Source: Vibrio madracius
Lineage (GTDB): Bacteria; Pseudomonadota; Gammaproteobacteria; Enterobacterales; Vibrionaceae
DNA length: 12,715 nt
Reading direction: 5' to 3'
NCBI GenBank assembly: GCA_000695745.1
Contig: ASHK01000092.1
Coordinates: forward strand, 1 to 12,715
Both the position numbers and the translations under genes were made by a program. Shown in pieces: positions 1 through 6,416 of this stretch. Numbering within the stretch: position 1 is the first letter of the stretch; the number at the start of each line of letters is the position of its first letter. Under the pieces are notes generated by a model. That model ran no database searches and had not been told where the DNA came from. It saw only the letters and a program-made list of their open reading frames with translations.

Positions 1-277
1 TCCCCAGAAATGACGCCGAGAAAACGCGTGTGCCACAGGGATAGCAAAGCCCACACTCAGTAACGTCGATAGACTGGCTTGCCAAAAGCTAAATTTAGCC
101 ACGTGCTGATAGTAAGAGTCAGTCAATAGCAGACCGATATCAGTCATTGATGAGTAGGAAAGCAGTGTCCACAGCGAAGCCAGCACATACATGGCGATGA
201 GTAAAGCCAACGCTAAACCTGATTTGGTATTTGGGCCACAGTTACCTCAATGAAAACGGGACGCGATAATGCTTCAT
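1..277 (-). CDS. thiP: Thiamine ABC transporter permease ThiP, N-terminal part, apparent frame break
   Basis: Inner-membrane permease of the ThiBPQ thiamine/TPP importer. The minus-strand reading frame open from 246 to the window edge has one hydrophobic segment (ALALLIAMYVLASLWTLL) and then DSYYQHVAKFSFWQASLSTL and LSVGFAIPVAHAFSRRHF, which line up with the start of E. coli ThiP (DSYLWHVVRFSFWQAFLSAL). It lies directly downstream of thiB in the usual order. The start is unclear: the conserved frame is closed upstream by a TGA at 247-249 and has no good ATG before the membrane segment. An ATG at 275-277 begins MKHYRVPFSLR in a neighbouring frame and hits TAA at 242-244. Removing one base there joins both frames into a plausible N-terminus, so I infer a one-base insertion near 242-244. 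Only about 90 residues are visible; the rest lies outside the window. Family assignment is firm, the start is not. Confidence 0.82.
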
Positions 278-312
278 CGCACTAGGAAAGCTCTGGAATA
301 AACATCGGTATC

Positions 313-330
313 CCCCTGCTTAAGCAGGGG
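313..330. repeat. Perfect 18-base palindrome between thiB and thiP
   Basis: The bases CCCCTGCTTAAGCAGGGG form a perfect inverted repeat with no unpaired centre. In RNA this would fold as a GC-rich hairpin of about 7 base pairs with a small loop. There is no U-tract on the minus-strand side (GATACCGATG follows), so it does not look like a complete intrinsic terminator. In the gap between the binding-protein and permease cistrons such a hairpin could stabilise thiB mRNA or reduce read-through into thiP, giving more binding protein than permease; that role is inference. Confidence 0.6.
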
Positions 331-363
331 TACTAAGGTATGGATGTTATCCGATAACGGCTA

Positions 364-1362
364 TTACTGAATCAGCGCAGACTGCCACTCGCGAATCCAA
401 GCTTTTCGATTATCCGCCACTTCATCTGGACTGAATGTGAGCGCTTTACTTGGGATAATTAAGCTATCAAACCCTTCAGGAAGCTGACTATTGACCACCG
501 GATACATCCAATTCCCTGTTGGAATTTTTGACTGAAAGTCCTCAGAAACAATAAACTGCATAAATTCATCGGCGAGCTTTTGGTTGTCACTGCTTGCCAC
601 TTTTGCCGCGACTTCTACCTGAGTGTAATGGCCTTCTGAAAAGTCTGCAGCGGCAAAACGCTTATCTTGCTCTGCAATAATATGGTAAGCCGGAGAAGTT
701 GTATAAGAGAGCACTAAGTCAGACTCTCCCTCAAGGAACATAGAGTACGCTTCCGACCAACCTTTGGTCACCGTTACGGTCTTTTTCGCTAGCTTTTGCC
801 ATGCTTCACTAGAGTCATCACCATAAACTGACTTCATCCAAAGTAACAGCCCTTGTCCTGGTGTTGAGGTGCGCGGATCTTGATAAATCACCTTGAGATC
901 ATCACGTTGCTCAACTAGCTCTTTCAGGCTTTTCGGCGGATTCTTTACCTTTTCTTGGTTGTAAACAAACGCAAAATAACCGTAATCGAAAGGCACAAAA
1001 ACATCGTCACTCCACCCATTTGGTAGATCAAGTGCCGAAAGATCAGCCTTGTTCTTTGCCAATAAACCTGAGGCTTTCGCTTCACTCATAAGATTATTAT
1101 CAAGCCCCAGAACAACATCAGCTTGGGTGCTTGAACCTTCAAGGCGCAGGCGATTTAAAATCGACACGCCGTCATCCAGCGCAACAAAGTTGAGATCACA
1201 TCCACATTTGGCTTCAAATGCTTTTTCAATGGCAGGACCAGGTCCCCAATCGGAAGCAAATGAGTCATAGGTATAAACGGTAAGTGTCTTCGCCGCCGCG
1301 AGTTGAGAGGCACTCAGAAGTGATGTTGCCAAAGCTAGTTTAGCGAGTTGATGTACTTTCAC
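364..1362 (-). CDS. thiB: Thiamine ABC transporter substrate-binding protein ThiB (TbpA)
   Basis: Periplasmic binding protein that captures thiamine, thiamine phosphate and TPP and delivers them to the ThiPQ transporter. The 332-residue product has a signal peptide (charged MKVHQLAK, hydrophobic core, cleavage expected after LAAA at residue 24) and then TLTVYTYDSFASDWGPGP. It also carries ADVVLGLDNNL, FVPFDYGYFAFVYN, YQDPRTSTPG, VTKGWSEAYSMFLEGESDL, SYTTSPAYH and IPTGNWMYP, all diagnostic of E. coli TbpA at matching spacing. The start is GTG (1360-1362), supported by AAGGA at 1371-1375 nine bases upstream and by the signal peptide beginning there. The gene ends in tandem stops TAA-TAG. It is first in a thiB-thiP operon under the TPP riboswitch at about 1430-1515, so it should be shut down when TPP is plentiful. 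No frame problems are seen. Confidence 0.97.
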   Translation of the reverse strand: MKVHQLAKLALATSLLSASQLAAAKTLTVYTYDSFASDWGPGPAIEKAFEAKCGCDLNFVALDDGVSILNRLRLEGSSTQADVVLGLDNNLMSEAKASGLLAKNKADLSALDLPNGWSDDVFVPFDYGYFAFVYNQEKVKNPPKSLKELVEQRDDLKVIYQDPRTSTPGQGLLLWMKSVYGDDSSEAWQKLAKKTVTVTKGWSEAYSMFLEGESDLVLSYTTSPAYHIIAEQDKRFAAADFSEGHYTQVEVAAKVASSDNQKLADEFMQFIVSEDFQSKIPTGNWMYPVVNSQLPEGFDSLIIPSKALTFSPDEVADNRKAWIREWQSALIQ

Positions 1363-1400
1363 TGGTTCTATCCTTAGAGATATTTTTTAGTTATATGATC

Positions 1401-1429
1401 CAGAAAAAGCCTCCATAGAACGGAGTTCT
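1401..1429 (-). terminator. Riboswitch expression platform: competing terminator and antiterminator hairpins
   Basis: Just downstream of the TPP aptamer the minus-strand RNA can form CTCC(G)...(T)GGAG (1411-1414 with 1422-1425) followed by GCUUUUU, a short intrinsic terminator. The overlapping alternative AGAAC-UCC-GUUCU (1417-1421 with 1425-1429) uses some of the same bases, so the two hairpins exclude each other. This suits control of thiB transcription by conditional termination. The terminator stem is short (4-5 pairs), so strength is uncertain. Confidence 0.6.
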
Positions 1430-1515
1430 CATCCCTACGCCAGCATTATCTGGATCAGGTATACGGGTGTCAGGTATTACCTTCTCTCAGCACCACTGCT
1501 AGTGCACCCCGTGAG
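1430..1515 (-). promoter_or_regulatory. TPP riboswitch (THI element)
   Basis: Read on the minus strand the aptamer has all conserved blocks of the THI box in order: GGGGUGC (1504-1510), CUGAGA, a small AGGUAAUACCU hairpin, the CACCC partner of the first block, then ACCUGAUCCAGAUAAUGCUGG and GCGUAGGGA ending near 1431. CUCA next to GGGG and UGAG after GGGA can close stem P1. The CCAG...CUGG pair forms the pyrophosphate-side stem. It sits 70 bases upstream of the thiB start codon, so thiBP transcription should fall when TPP binds. The motif is highly specific and I am confident in it. Confidence 0.97.
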
Positions 1516-1535
1516 TCACAACTTTAAGAAAGCGA

Positions 1536-1565
1536 ATTGTAACCTTTTCGTCACAGATTCGCCAA
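1536..1565 (-). promoter_or_regulatory. Probable sigma-70 promoter of thiBP
   Basis: On the minus strand TTGGCG (1560-1565) and TACAAT (1536-1541) are spaced by 18 bases, with the expected start of transcription about 15 bases before the aptamer. Location and match to consensus are good, but it is predicted by eye only. Confidence 0.55.
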
Positions 1566-1598
1566 ATCTATCCCTAAATAGGTTTGATTGATGTGAGT

Positions 1599-2219
1599 TT
1601 AGCGCTGATCGTAGCCCCAGCGAGGAACAAGAGCCTGATCAATACCCATATGATCAAGTACGCGAGCAACAATAAAATCTATCAGATCTTCAATGGATTG
1701 CGGCTGATGATAAAAGCCTGGTGCTGCAGGCATAATGGTGACTCCCATTTGCGACAGCTTGTGCATATTTTCTAAATGTATGGTTGAGAATGGTGTCTCG
1801 CGCACCACTAACAGTAGTTGGCCGCGCTCTTTAATGACCACATCAGCAGCACGCTCAATCAAATTATCCGACATACCATGAGCAATCGCAGCCACACTGC
1901 CAGCTGAACATGGGCAGACAATCATTTGTTTAGGTGCCGCTGAACCAGAAGCCACTGGTGAAAACCAATCTTCTTTACCACACACCACCAGCTTGTCTGG
2001 TGAACACTTCAGCATTTCCACCAGAGCTTTGTGCGCGGCATCCGGCCCACTCGGCAGTTTAATATTATGCTCCGTTGCCAACACCACTCGCGCAGCGGAA
2101 GAGATCAATAAGTACACGGTATAATCTTGAGCTAACAAACACTCAAGCAGGCGCATCCCGTAAGGAGCGCCAGATGCACCAGTAAATGCCAGCGTGATCG
2201 CTTTCTCTGCGAGTTTCAT
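1599..2219 (-). CDS. ubiX: Flavin prenyltransferase UbiX
   Basis: UbiX prenylates reduced FMN with dimethylallyl (mono)phosphate, making the prenylated-FMN cofactor used by UbiD decarboxylase in ubiquinone synthesis. The 206-residue protein has the glycine-rich FMN loop [14 protein letters not shown] (13-26), PCSAGS (103-108), and [10 protein letters not shown] followed by VVRETP. The residues K130, R140, E141 and Y170 (in GFYHQPQS) correspond to active-site residues known in this family, and the C-terminus has the typical PRWG. Length fits the family. The ATG overlaps the mpl stop by one base (TAATG), with AGAGG about ten bases upstream, so the two genes are probably translationally coupled in one transcript. 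ubiD itself is not in the window. Confidence 0.95.
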   Translation of the reverse strand: MKLAEKAITLAFTGASGAPYGMRLLECLLAQDYTVYLLISSAARVVLATEHNIKLPSGPDAAHKALVEMLKCSPDKLVVCGKEDWFSPVASGSAAPKQMIVCPCSAGSVAAIAHGMSDNLIERAADVVIKERGQLLLVVRETPFSTIHLENMHKLSQMGVTIMPAAPGFYHQPQSIEDLIDFIVARVLDHMGIDQALVPRWGYDQR

Positions 2220-3567
2220 TACGCTAATGCCTCTAACAATTTTTGATGAATACCACCAAAACCACCATTACTCATTACCAAGATTTGATCGCCTGGTTGC
2301 GCCTGTTCAACAATGGACTGCACCAGTTCGTCAATAGAGTTGCTTACGGTAGCAGGTTGCGAACAGGAATGAGCAACCTCTGCTACTGACCAGTCAATAT
2401 TGTCGGGTTGGAACAAGAACACAGCATCGGCTTCATGAAGCGACTGCGCTAATGTCTCTTTGTGAACACCGCGTTTCATGGTGGCACTGCGTGGTTCTAA
2501 AACAGCTAGGATTCGCTGCTTGCCGACCTTGTTACGTAAACCGCCTAACGTCAGTTCAATTGCCGTTGGATGATGAGCAAAATCATCGTAAACCGTCACT
2601 TGATTGACTTCGCCTTTCAGCTCTAAGCGTCGTTTGGTATTAATAAACTTACCTAACGCTTCACAAGCAAGATCAGGAGTTACGCCAACATGCCTTGCTG
2701 CCGCAATCGCCATCAGGGCGTTATCGACATTATGGTCACCCACGAGATCCCATTTCACTTCCCCGACTTTGCCGCCATGCAGATACACTTCAAAATGCGA
2801 ACCATCACGCTTTAACTTATGTGCATGCCAGTCAGCATTCTCTCCCGTGTGTTCCACCTCACTCCAGCACCCTCTTCCTAGTACGTCAGCTAACGCTTTA
2901 TCTTTACGTGGTGCCAGAATGCGCCGTTTCCTGGCACAGTGCGAACTAAATGGTGGAATTGTCGTTTGATGGCTTCAAGATCATCAAAAATATCCGCATG
3001 ATCGAACTCGAGATTATTCATTACGAGTGTGCGTGGATGGTAATGAACAAACTTAGAACGCTTGTCAAAAAAAGCGCTGTCGTATTCATCCGCTTCTACC
3101 ACAAAAAACATCGATTCTCCGAGGCGAGCTGACTGGCCAAAGTTGCCTAATACTCCACCAACTAAGAAACCCGGTTGGTAGCCACAATCTTCAAGAATCC
3201 AACTTAGCATGCTGGATGTCGTGGTTTTTCCATGTGTCCCTGATACAGCCAGTACCCAGCGGTCATGCAAAAGAAACTCTTGCAGCCACTGCGGGCCAGA
3301 GGTGTATTTCAAGTTGTGATTAAGCACATACTCAACGCAAGGGTTACCGCGACTCATTGCGTTCCCTATGACCACAAGGTCTGGAGCCGGATCGAGCTGA
3401 GCTGGGTCAAACCCTTCAATAATCTCTATGCCTTCCGATTCCAATAATGTACTCATTGGGGGATAAACGTTCGCATCGCTGCCTGTCACTCGGTGTCCCA
3501 ACTGCTGGGCCAACACCGCAGCCCCTCCCATGAAGGTACCGCAAATACCCAGAATATGAATGTGCAT
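2219..3567 (-). pseudogene. mpl: UDP-N-acetylmuramate:L-alanyl-gamma-D-glutamyl-meso-diaminopimelate ligase Mpl, one frame break
   Basis: Mpl joins tripeptide recovered from old peptidoglycan to UDP-MurNAc in the cytoplasm, feeding murein recycling. The N-terminal part (start ATG 3565-3567) begins MHIHILGICGTFMGG and shows the ATP-binding loop SGTHGKTTTSS (residues 109-119), EADEYDSAFFDKRSKF, and NNLEFDHADIFDDL. The C-terminal part has GDHNVDNALMAIAAARHVGV, RRLELKG, VYDDFAHHPTAI, AVLEPRS and the ending [17 protein letters not shown]. The two parts lie in different frames: the first runs VRTVPGNG then off-frame to TAG at 2890. Adding one base near 2921-2925 (for GGCGC read GGCCGC) gives PGNGRILAPRKDKALADVLG and a continuous protein of about 449 residues, near the E. 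coli 457. There is no other stop. I think this is a sequencing indel in an intact gene, but as written it is broken at about residue 215. It is first of the mpl-ubiX operon, divergent from fbp. Confidence 0.9.
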
Positions 3568-3669
3568 AGTTCGCTCTCTTAACTCTTTGCGTCTAATTTT
3601 ACGCTATTGTCGCTATATATACCCAAAGCGTGCGTCAAAAGCGAGAAAGTTAGCGGTTAGGGAAATAAA

Positions 3670-3685
3670 TGTGACATTCATCATA
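3670..3685. promoter_or_regulatory. Candidate CRP (cAMP receptor protein) site between mpl and fbp
   Basis: TGTGA-N6-TCATA differs from the consensus TGTGA-N6-TCACA at one base, and AAA flanks the left half. It is centred near 3677.5, roughly 72 bases upstream of the start expected from the fbp promoter proposed at 3714-3743, a distance used by class I CRP-activated promoters. Control of a gluconeogenic gene by CRP would make sense, but this is a single-site visual match. Confidence 0.4.
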
Positions 3686-3713
3686 CAAATCTGAGTATGG
3701 TAGGGTTACTTCA

Positions 3714-3743
3714 TTACCATTAAAAAGTTCTGCCACCTACAAT
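3714..3743 (+). promoter_or_regulatory. Possible fbp promoter
   Basis: TTACCA (3714-3719) and TACAAT (3738-3743) are separated by 18 bases; transcription would begin near 3750 and leave a leader of about 100 bases before the fbp ATG. The -10 match is good (5 of 6), the -35 is moderate (4 of 6). Confidence 0.4.
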
Positions 3744-3849
3744 ACACCTGTGTGTTGATGAATACCCCCAATAAACGCAATCGTTTGGTTGCTACCTTTC
3801 TCTCACACACTACCCCCAAGAAAATAAGCAGAAAAGTTAAGGATATAAC

Positions 3850-4863
3850 ATGTCTGAAATGCGCACCCTTGGCGAATTCATTGTTGAGAAACAAACTGAT
3901 TTCCCCCACGCTAGCGGTGATTTATCTTCCCTTTTGTCTTCGATTCGACTCGCTGCAAAAATCGTAAACCGAGAAATCAACAAAGCTGGACTTGCTGATA
4001 TTACCGGCTCTGTAGGTTCTGAAAACGTTCAAGGTGAAGCTCAGCAAAAACTTGATGTCTATGCTAACGACAAGTTTAAGGCCGCTCTGGAAGCGCGTGA
4101 CCAAGTTTGTGGTGTTGCTAGCGAAGAGGAAGATGAGGCCGTCACTTTTAACAAAGAGCTCAACAAAAATGCCAAATACGTCGTGCTGATGGATCCACTG
4201 GATGGCTCGTCAAACATTGATGTCAATGTGTCAGTCGGTACTATCTTCTCGATTTATCGTCGCGTTTCACCGGTTGGTACTCCTCCGACTCAAGAAGACT
4301 TCCTCCAACCGGGTAACAAGCAAGTGGCAGCGGGCTACGTGGTGTACGGCTCGTCGACTATGTTGGTTTATACCACGGGTAAAGGCGTAAACGGATTTAC
4401 CTACGACCCATCGATCGGCACCTTTTGTCTATCTCATGAAAATATGATGATCCCTCAAAATGGCACCATCTATTCCATTAACGAAGGCAACTATATTCGC
4501 TTCCCTATGGGCGTGAAAAAGTACATTAAGTACTGTCAGGAGAATGTACCAGAAGAAAAACGACCCTATACATCACGCTACATTGGCTCGTTAGTTTCCG
4601 ACTTCCACCGTAATCTACTGAAAGGCGGCATCTATTTGTACCCAAGTACGCAAAGCCACCCGAATGGCAAGCTACGCCTTTTATACGAATGCAACCCAAT
4701 GGCGTTCATCATGGAACAAGCTGGCGGCTTAGCGTCAGACGGTACGCAGCGTATCATGGACATCAAACCGACAGAGCTCCACCAGCGAGTCCCATTCTTC
4801 GTCGGCTCTAGCCAAATGGTTGAAAAGGTCGAATCTTTCCTAGAAGAGTATAAAGACCAATAA
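3850..4863 (+). CDS. fbp: Fructose-1,6-bisphosphatase class I
   Basis: Hydrolyses fructose 1,6-bisphosphate to fructose 6-phosphate and phosphate in the cytoplasm, the committed step of gluconeogenesis. The 337-residue protein has the class I metal and substrate motifs: SEEEDE (91-96), [20 protein letters not shown] (111-130) with D115 and D118, [27 protein letters not shown], and [14 protein letters not shown] with the metal-binding glutamate. It matches E. coli Fbp (332 residues) nearly end to end. The ATG at 3850 follows AAGGATATAAC, a good ribosome site; a second Met at codon 4 would also give the usual RTLGEF start but is not needed. The gene is monocistronic between a divergent promoter region and a strong terminator. 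Confidence 0.97.
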   Translation: MSEMRTLGEFIVEKQTDFPHASGDLSSLLSSIRLAAKIVNREINKAGLADITGSVGSENVQGEAQQKLDVYANDKFKAALEARDQVCGVASEEEDEAVTFNKELNKNAKYVVLMDPLDGSSNIDVNVSVGTIFSIYRRVSPVGTPPTQEDFLQPGNKQVAAGYVVYGSSTMLVYTTGKGVNGFTYDPSIGTFCLSHENMMIPQNGTIYSINEGNYIRFPMGVKKYIKYCQENVPEEKRPYTSRYIGSLVSDFHRNLLKGGIYLYPSTQSHPNGKLRLLYECNPMAFIMEQAGGLASDGTQRIMDIKPTELHQRVPFFVGSSQMVEKVESFLEEYKDQ

Positions 4864-4869
4864 CTTCGA

Positions 4870-4900
4870 AGTGCCTCTCAACAGAGGCACTTTTTGTTTT
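4870..4900 (+). terminator. Intrinsic terminator of fbp
   Basis: AGTGCCTCT (4870-4878), loop CAAC, and AGAGGCACT (4883-4891) make a perfect 9-pair stem followed by a T-rich tract (TTTTGTTTT). It begins seven bases after the fbp stop. Confidence 0.92.
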
Positions 4901-4919
4901 AAAAGTAACCAAGTATACT
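4891..4919 (+). promoter_or_regulatory. Possible ppa promoter
   Basis: A perfect-looking -10 box TATACT lies at 4914-4919, with TTTTTG 17 bases upstream at 4891-4896, inside the T-tract of the fbp terminator. This would give ppa a leader of about 70 bases. The -35 match is weak and other choices exist (TTGAAA at 4922-4927 has no good -10). Confidence 0.3.
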
Positions 4920-4994
4920 CTTTGAAAACGATTTGTGTTTCAGCCCTCTATTCCCTTATCAACGGAATAATGAATAAAGAAAAGGAAAGTCAAA

Positions 4995-5525
4995 ATGAGC
5001 TTGAACAACGTACCTGCAGGTAAGTCGTTACCTGATGATATCTATGTAGTGATTGAAATCCCAGCCAACGCTGACCCCATCAAGTACGAAGTCGACAAAG
5101 ACTCCGGCGCCGTTTTCGTTGACCGCTTTATGTCTGCGCCTATGTTTTACCCATGTAACTATGGCTACGTCAATGAAACACTTTCCCTTGATGGTGACCC
5201 TGTTGACGTATTGGTACCAACACCTTATCCCTTAATGCCAGGCTCAGTGATTCGCTGCCGACCAGTCGGCGTGCTTAAGATGACTGACGAATCTGGTGAA
5301 GATGCCAAAGTCTTTGCCGTTCCGCATAGTAAACTCTCTAAAGAATACGATCACATTCAAGATGTCGGTGACATTCCAGAGTTGCTCAAAGCACAAATTA
5401 CTCAATTCTTTGAGCGCTATAAGGAACTGGAAGCGGGTAAGTGGGTAAAAGTGGATGGTTGGGCAGATGTTCAAGCAGCACGAGAAGAGATTGAGACCTC
5501 TTATGAGCGCGCCAAAGTAAAATAA
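4995..5525 (+). CDS. ppa: Inorganic pyrophosphatase, family I (soluble)
   Basis: Cytoplasmic Mg-dependent enzyme that hydrolyses pyrophosphate to two phosphates, pulling DNA, RNA and protein synthesis forward. The 176-residue protein matches E. coli PPase with an offset of one residue over the catalytic set: E21, K30, R44, Y56, D66, D68, D71, D98, D103, K105, Y142 and K143 are all present. The signature DGDPVDVLV is at 66-74. All metal-binding aspartates are therefore in place. The ATG is preceded by AAAAGGAAAG. The gene follows fbp on the same strand, but the terminator between them suggests a separate transcript. Confidence 0.98.
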   Translation: MSLNNVPAGKSLPDDIYVVIEIPANADPIKYEVDKDSGAVFVDRFMSAPMFYPCNYGYVNETLSLDGDPVDVLVPTPYPLMPGSVIRCRPVGVLKMTDESGEDAKVFAVPHSKLSKEYDHIQDVGDIPELLKAQITQFFERYKELEAGKWVKVDGWADVQAAREEIETSYERAKVK

Positions 5526-5542
5526 CCGGTACGGTCGCTAAT

Positions 5543-5575
5543 AAAAAGCTCTCTAGATAAATTAGAGAGCTTTTT
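5543..5575. terminator. Bidirectional terminator between ppa and the lipoprotein genes
   Basis: AAAAAGCTCTCTA (5543-5555), loop GATAAAT, and TAGAGAGCTTTTT (5563-5575) pair perfectly over 13 bases. With A-runs on one side and T-runs on the other, it can end transcription of ppa from the left and of the convergent lipoprotein pair from the right. Confidence 0.92.
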
Positions 5576-5594
5576 CGTTTCTTGATAGCACTAC

Positions 5595-5954
5595 TCAATA
5601 ACCGTAACGCCCACGGGATGCCATGCCATTGTTGTACCACGTTCTAAACGTAGGTCTAATGTCATCGCAGATACCCCGATACATCTCTCCACGTTTCCCC
5701 AAAATGGTTGGATCTTGCTGACAGTATGTTACGCGGCCTTTCTCATAACCTGTCGAATAAGCTTCAAAGAGCACGTGAGTGACATCGATTTGCGCCTTCG
5801 ATTGCAATTGCTGTTCTGAGAGCTTCTCATAACCAGCCAGAGCTTGTTCCTGTCCATATTGCTGCCAGTCACTAGGCTGCGTTGAGGTCAATAATACCTG
5901 CTGAGCACAGCCTGAAAGGAGAACCATCAGAGCAAGATAAATGTGTCTTACCAT
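5595..5954 (-). CDS. Small lipoprotein, first of a tandem paralogous pair (DUF2799-like)
   Basis: A 119-residue secreted lipoprotein of unknown function. MVRHIYLALMVLLSGC is a lipoprotein signal peptide with lipobox LSGC, lipidated Cys16, and Ala at +2, which suggests outer-membrane sorting under the E. coli Lol rule. The mature part shares with its neighbour the layout DWQQYG...A..GY, then AYSTGYEKGR, YCQQDP, LGKRGEMYRGIC. The two conserved cysteines (78 and 96) could form a disulfide in the periplasm. The start at 5952-5954 is chosen because GGAGG lies just upstream and the signal peptide begins there; a longer in-frame extension to 6008 would overlap the neighbour and spoil the signal peptide. 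It lies 20 bases downstream of the paralogue and ends at the terminator shared with ppa. The pattern resembles Pfam DUF2799 (YfiL-like), from memory and not searched. Confidence 0.88.
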   Translation of the reverse strand: MVRHIYLALMVLLSGCAQQVLLTSTQPSDWQQYGQEQALAGYEKLSEQQLQSKAQIDVTHVLFEAYSTGYEKGRVTYCQQDPTILGKRGEMYRGICDDIRPTFRTWYNNGMASRGRYGY

Positions 5955-5974
5955 ACCACCTCCATCCTTTAAGG

Positions 5975-6325
5975 TTAGCGTCTTGCGCGAGCATTTTTGC
6001 CCCGCCAATATTCATCAAGGTACATTCGGTCAAGATCATTACAAATTCCGTAGTAGATCTTACCATTTCGTCCTAAAACAAACGGGTCTTGCTGACAGTA
6101 CTCAGCACGGCCTTGTTGGTAACCTTTAGTATACGCTTGGTATTGAGACTCGCTAATTGCAGGCTCTTTCGCTCGTAGCTCCGTTTCTGTCTCCACAATG
6201 TAGCCTTTCAAAGCCCATTGATTGCCAAACTGTTGCCAACTGGCGTCATTGCGGTCTGTTGGCGGCTGTAACTGAACGCAGCCTGACAGCAACCCTCCGA
6301 ATATCAACAAGATTACAGGTTTCAT
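5975..6325 (-). CDS. Small lipoprotein, second of a tandem paralogous pair (DUF2799-like)
   Basis: A 116-residue lipoprotein of unknown function, promoter-proximal in the pair. MKPVILLIFGGLLSGC gives lipobox LSGC and lipidated Cys16 with Val at +2 (not Asp, so outer-membrane sorting is expected by the E. coli rule). The mature domain runs SWQQFGNQWALKGY, AYTKGYQQGRAEYCQQDP, LGRNGKIYYGICND, with cysteines at 77 and 95 at the same 18-residue spacing as its paralogue, and a basic tail RGKNARARR. The ATG is preceded by GAGG at a normal distance. A duplication origin is clear from the shared motif order; the sequences have diverged a good deal, so the duplication is old. Confidence 0.88.
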   Translation of the reverse strand: MKPVILLIFGGLLSGCVQLQPPTDRNDASWQQFGNQWALKGYIVETETELRAKEPAISESQYQAYTKGYQQGRAEYCQQDPFVLGRNGKIYYGICNDLDRMYLDEYWRGKNARARR

Positions 6326-6358
6326 AACATCCTCTGTTAAGCCACTCTCTCTTACCTA

Positions 6359-6388
6359 AGTATACGAGAAAAATCACCAATGGATTAA
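6359..6388 (-). promoter_or_regulatory. Probable promoter of the lipoprotein pair
   Basis: On the minus strand TATACT (6359-6364) follows TTAATC (6383-6388) by 18 bases, placing the transcript start about 25-30 bases before the first lipoprotein ATG. The -10 is strong, the -35 weak. No clear intrinsic terminator is visible between tamB and this point, so some read-through from tamB is also possible. Confidence 0.45.
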
Positions 6389-6416
6389 GTGGCTCAATGT
6401 TGCTTCCGATTCGGCG

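Noticed and set aside
1555..1569. Hairpin AGATT-TGGCG-AATCT after ubiX as its terminator
   Set aside because: The stem is only five AT-rich pairs with no U-tract, and it overlaps the likely thiB -35 box.
3776..3788. Cra (FruR)-like sequence CGCAATCGTTTGG upstream of fbp
   Set aside because: It shares the AATCGTTT core but is a poor palindrome (about 4 of 6 paired positions), so it is too weak to annotate.
5955..6008. N-terminal extension of the first lipoprotein
   Set aside because: It would bury the signal peptide and overlap the end of the paralogue; GGAGG precedes the ATG at 5954.
6340..6393. Inverted repeat AGCCACT...AGTGGCT between the lipoprotein pair and tamB
   Set aside because: Seven bases separated by about 40 with no U-tract; could easily be chance.
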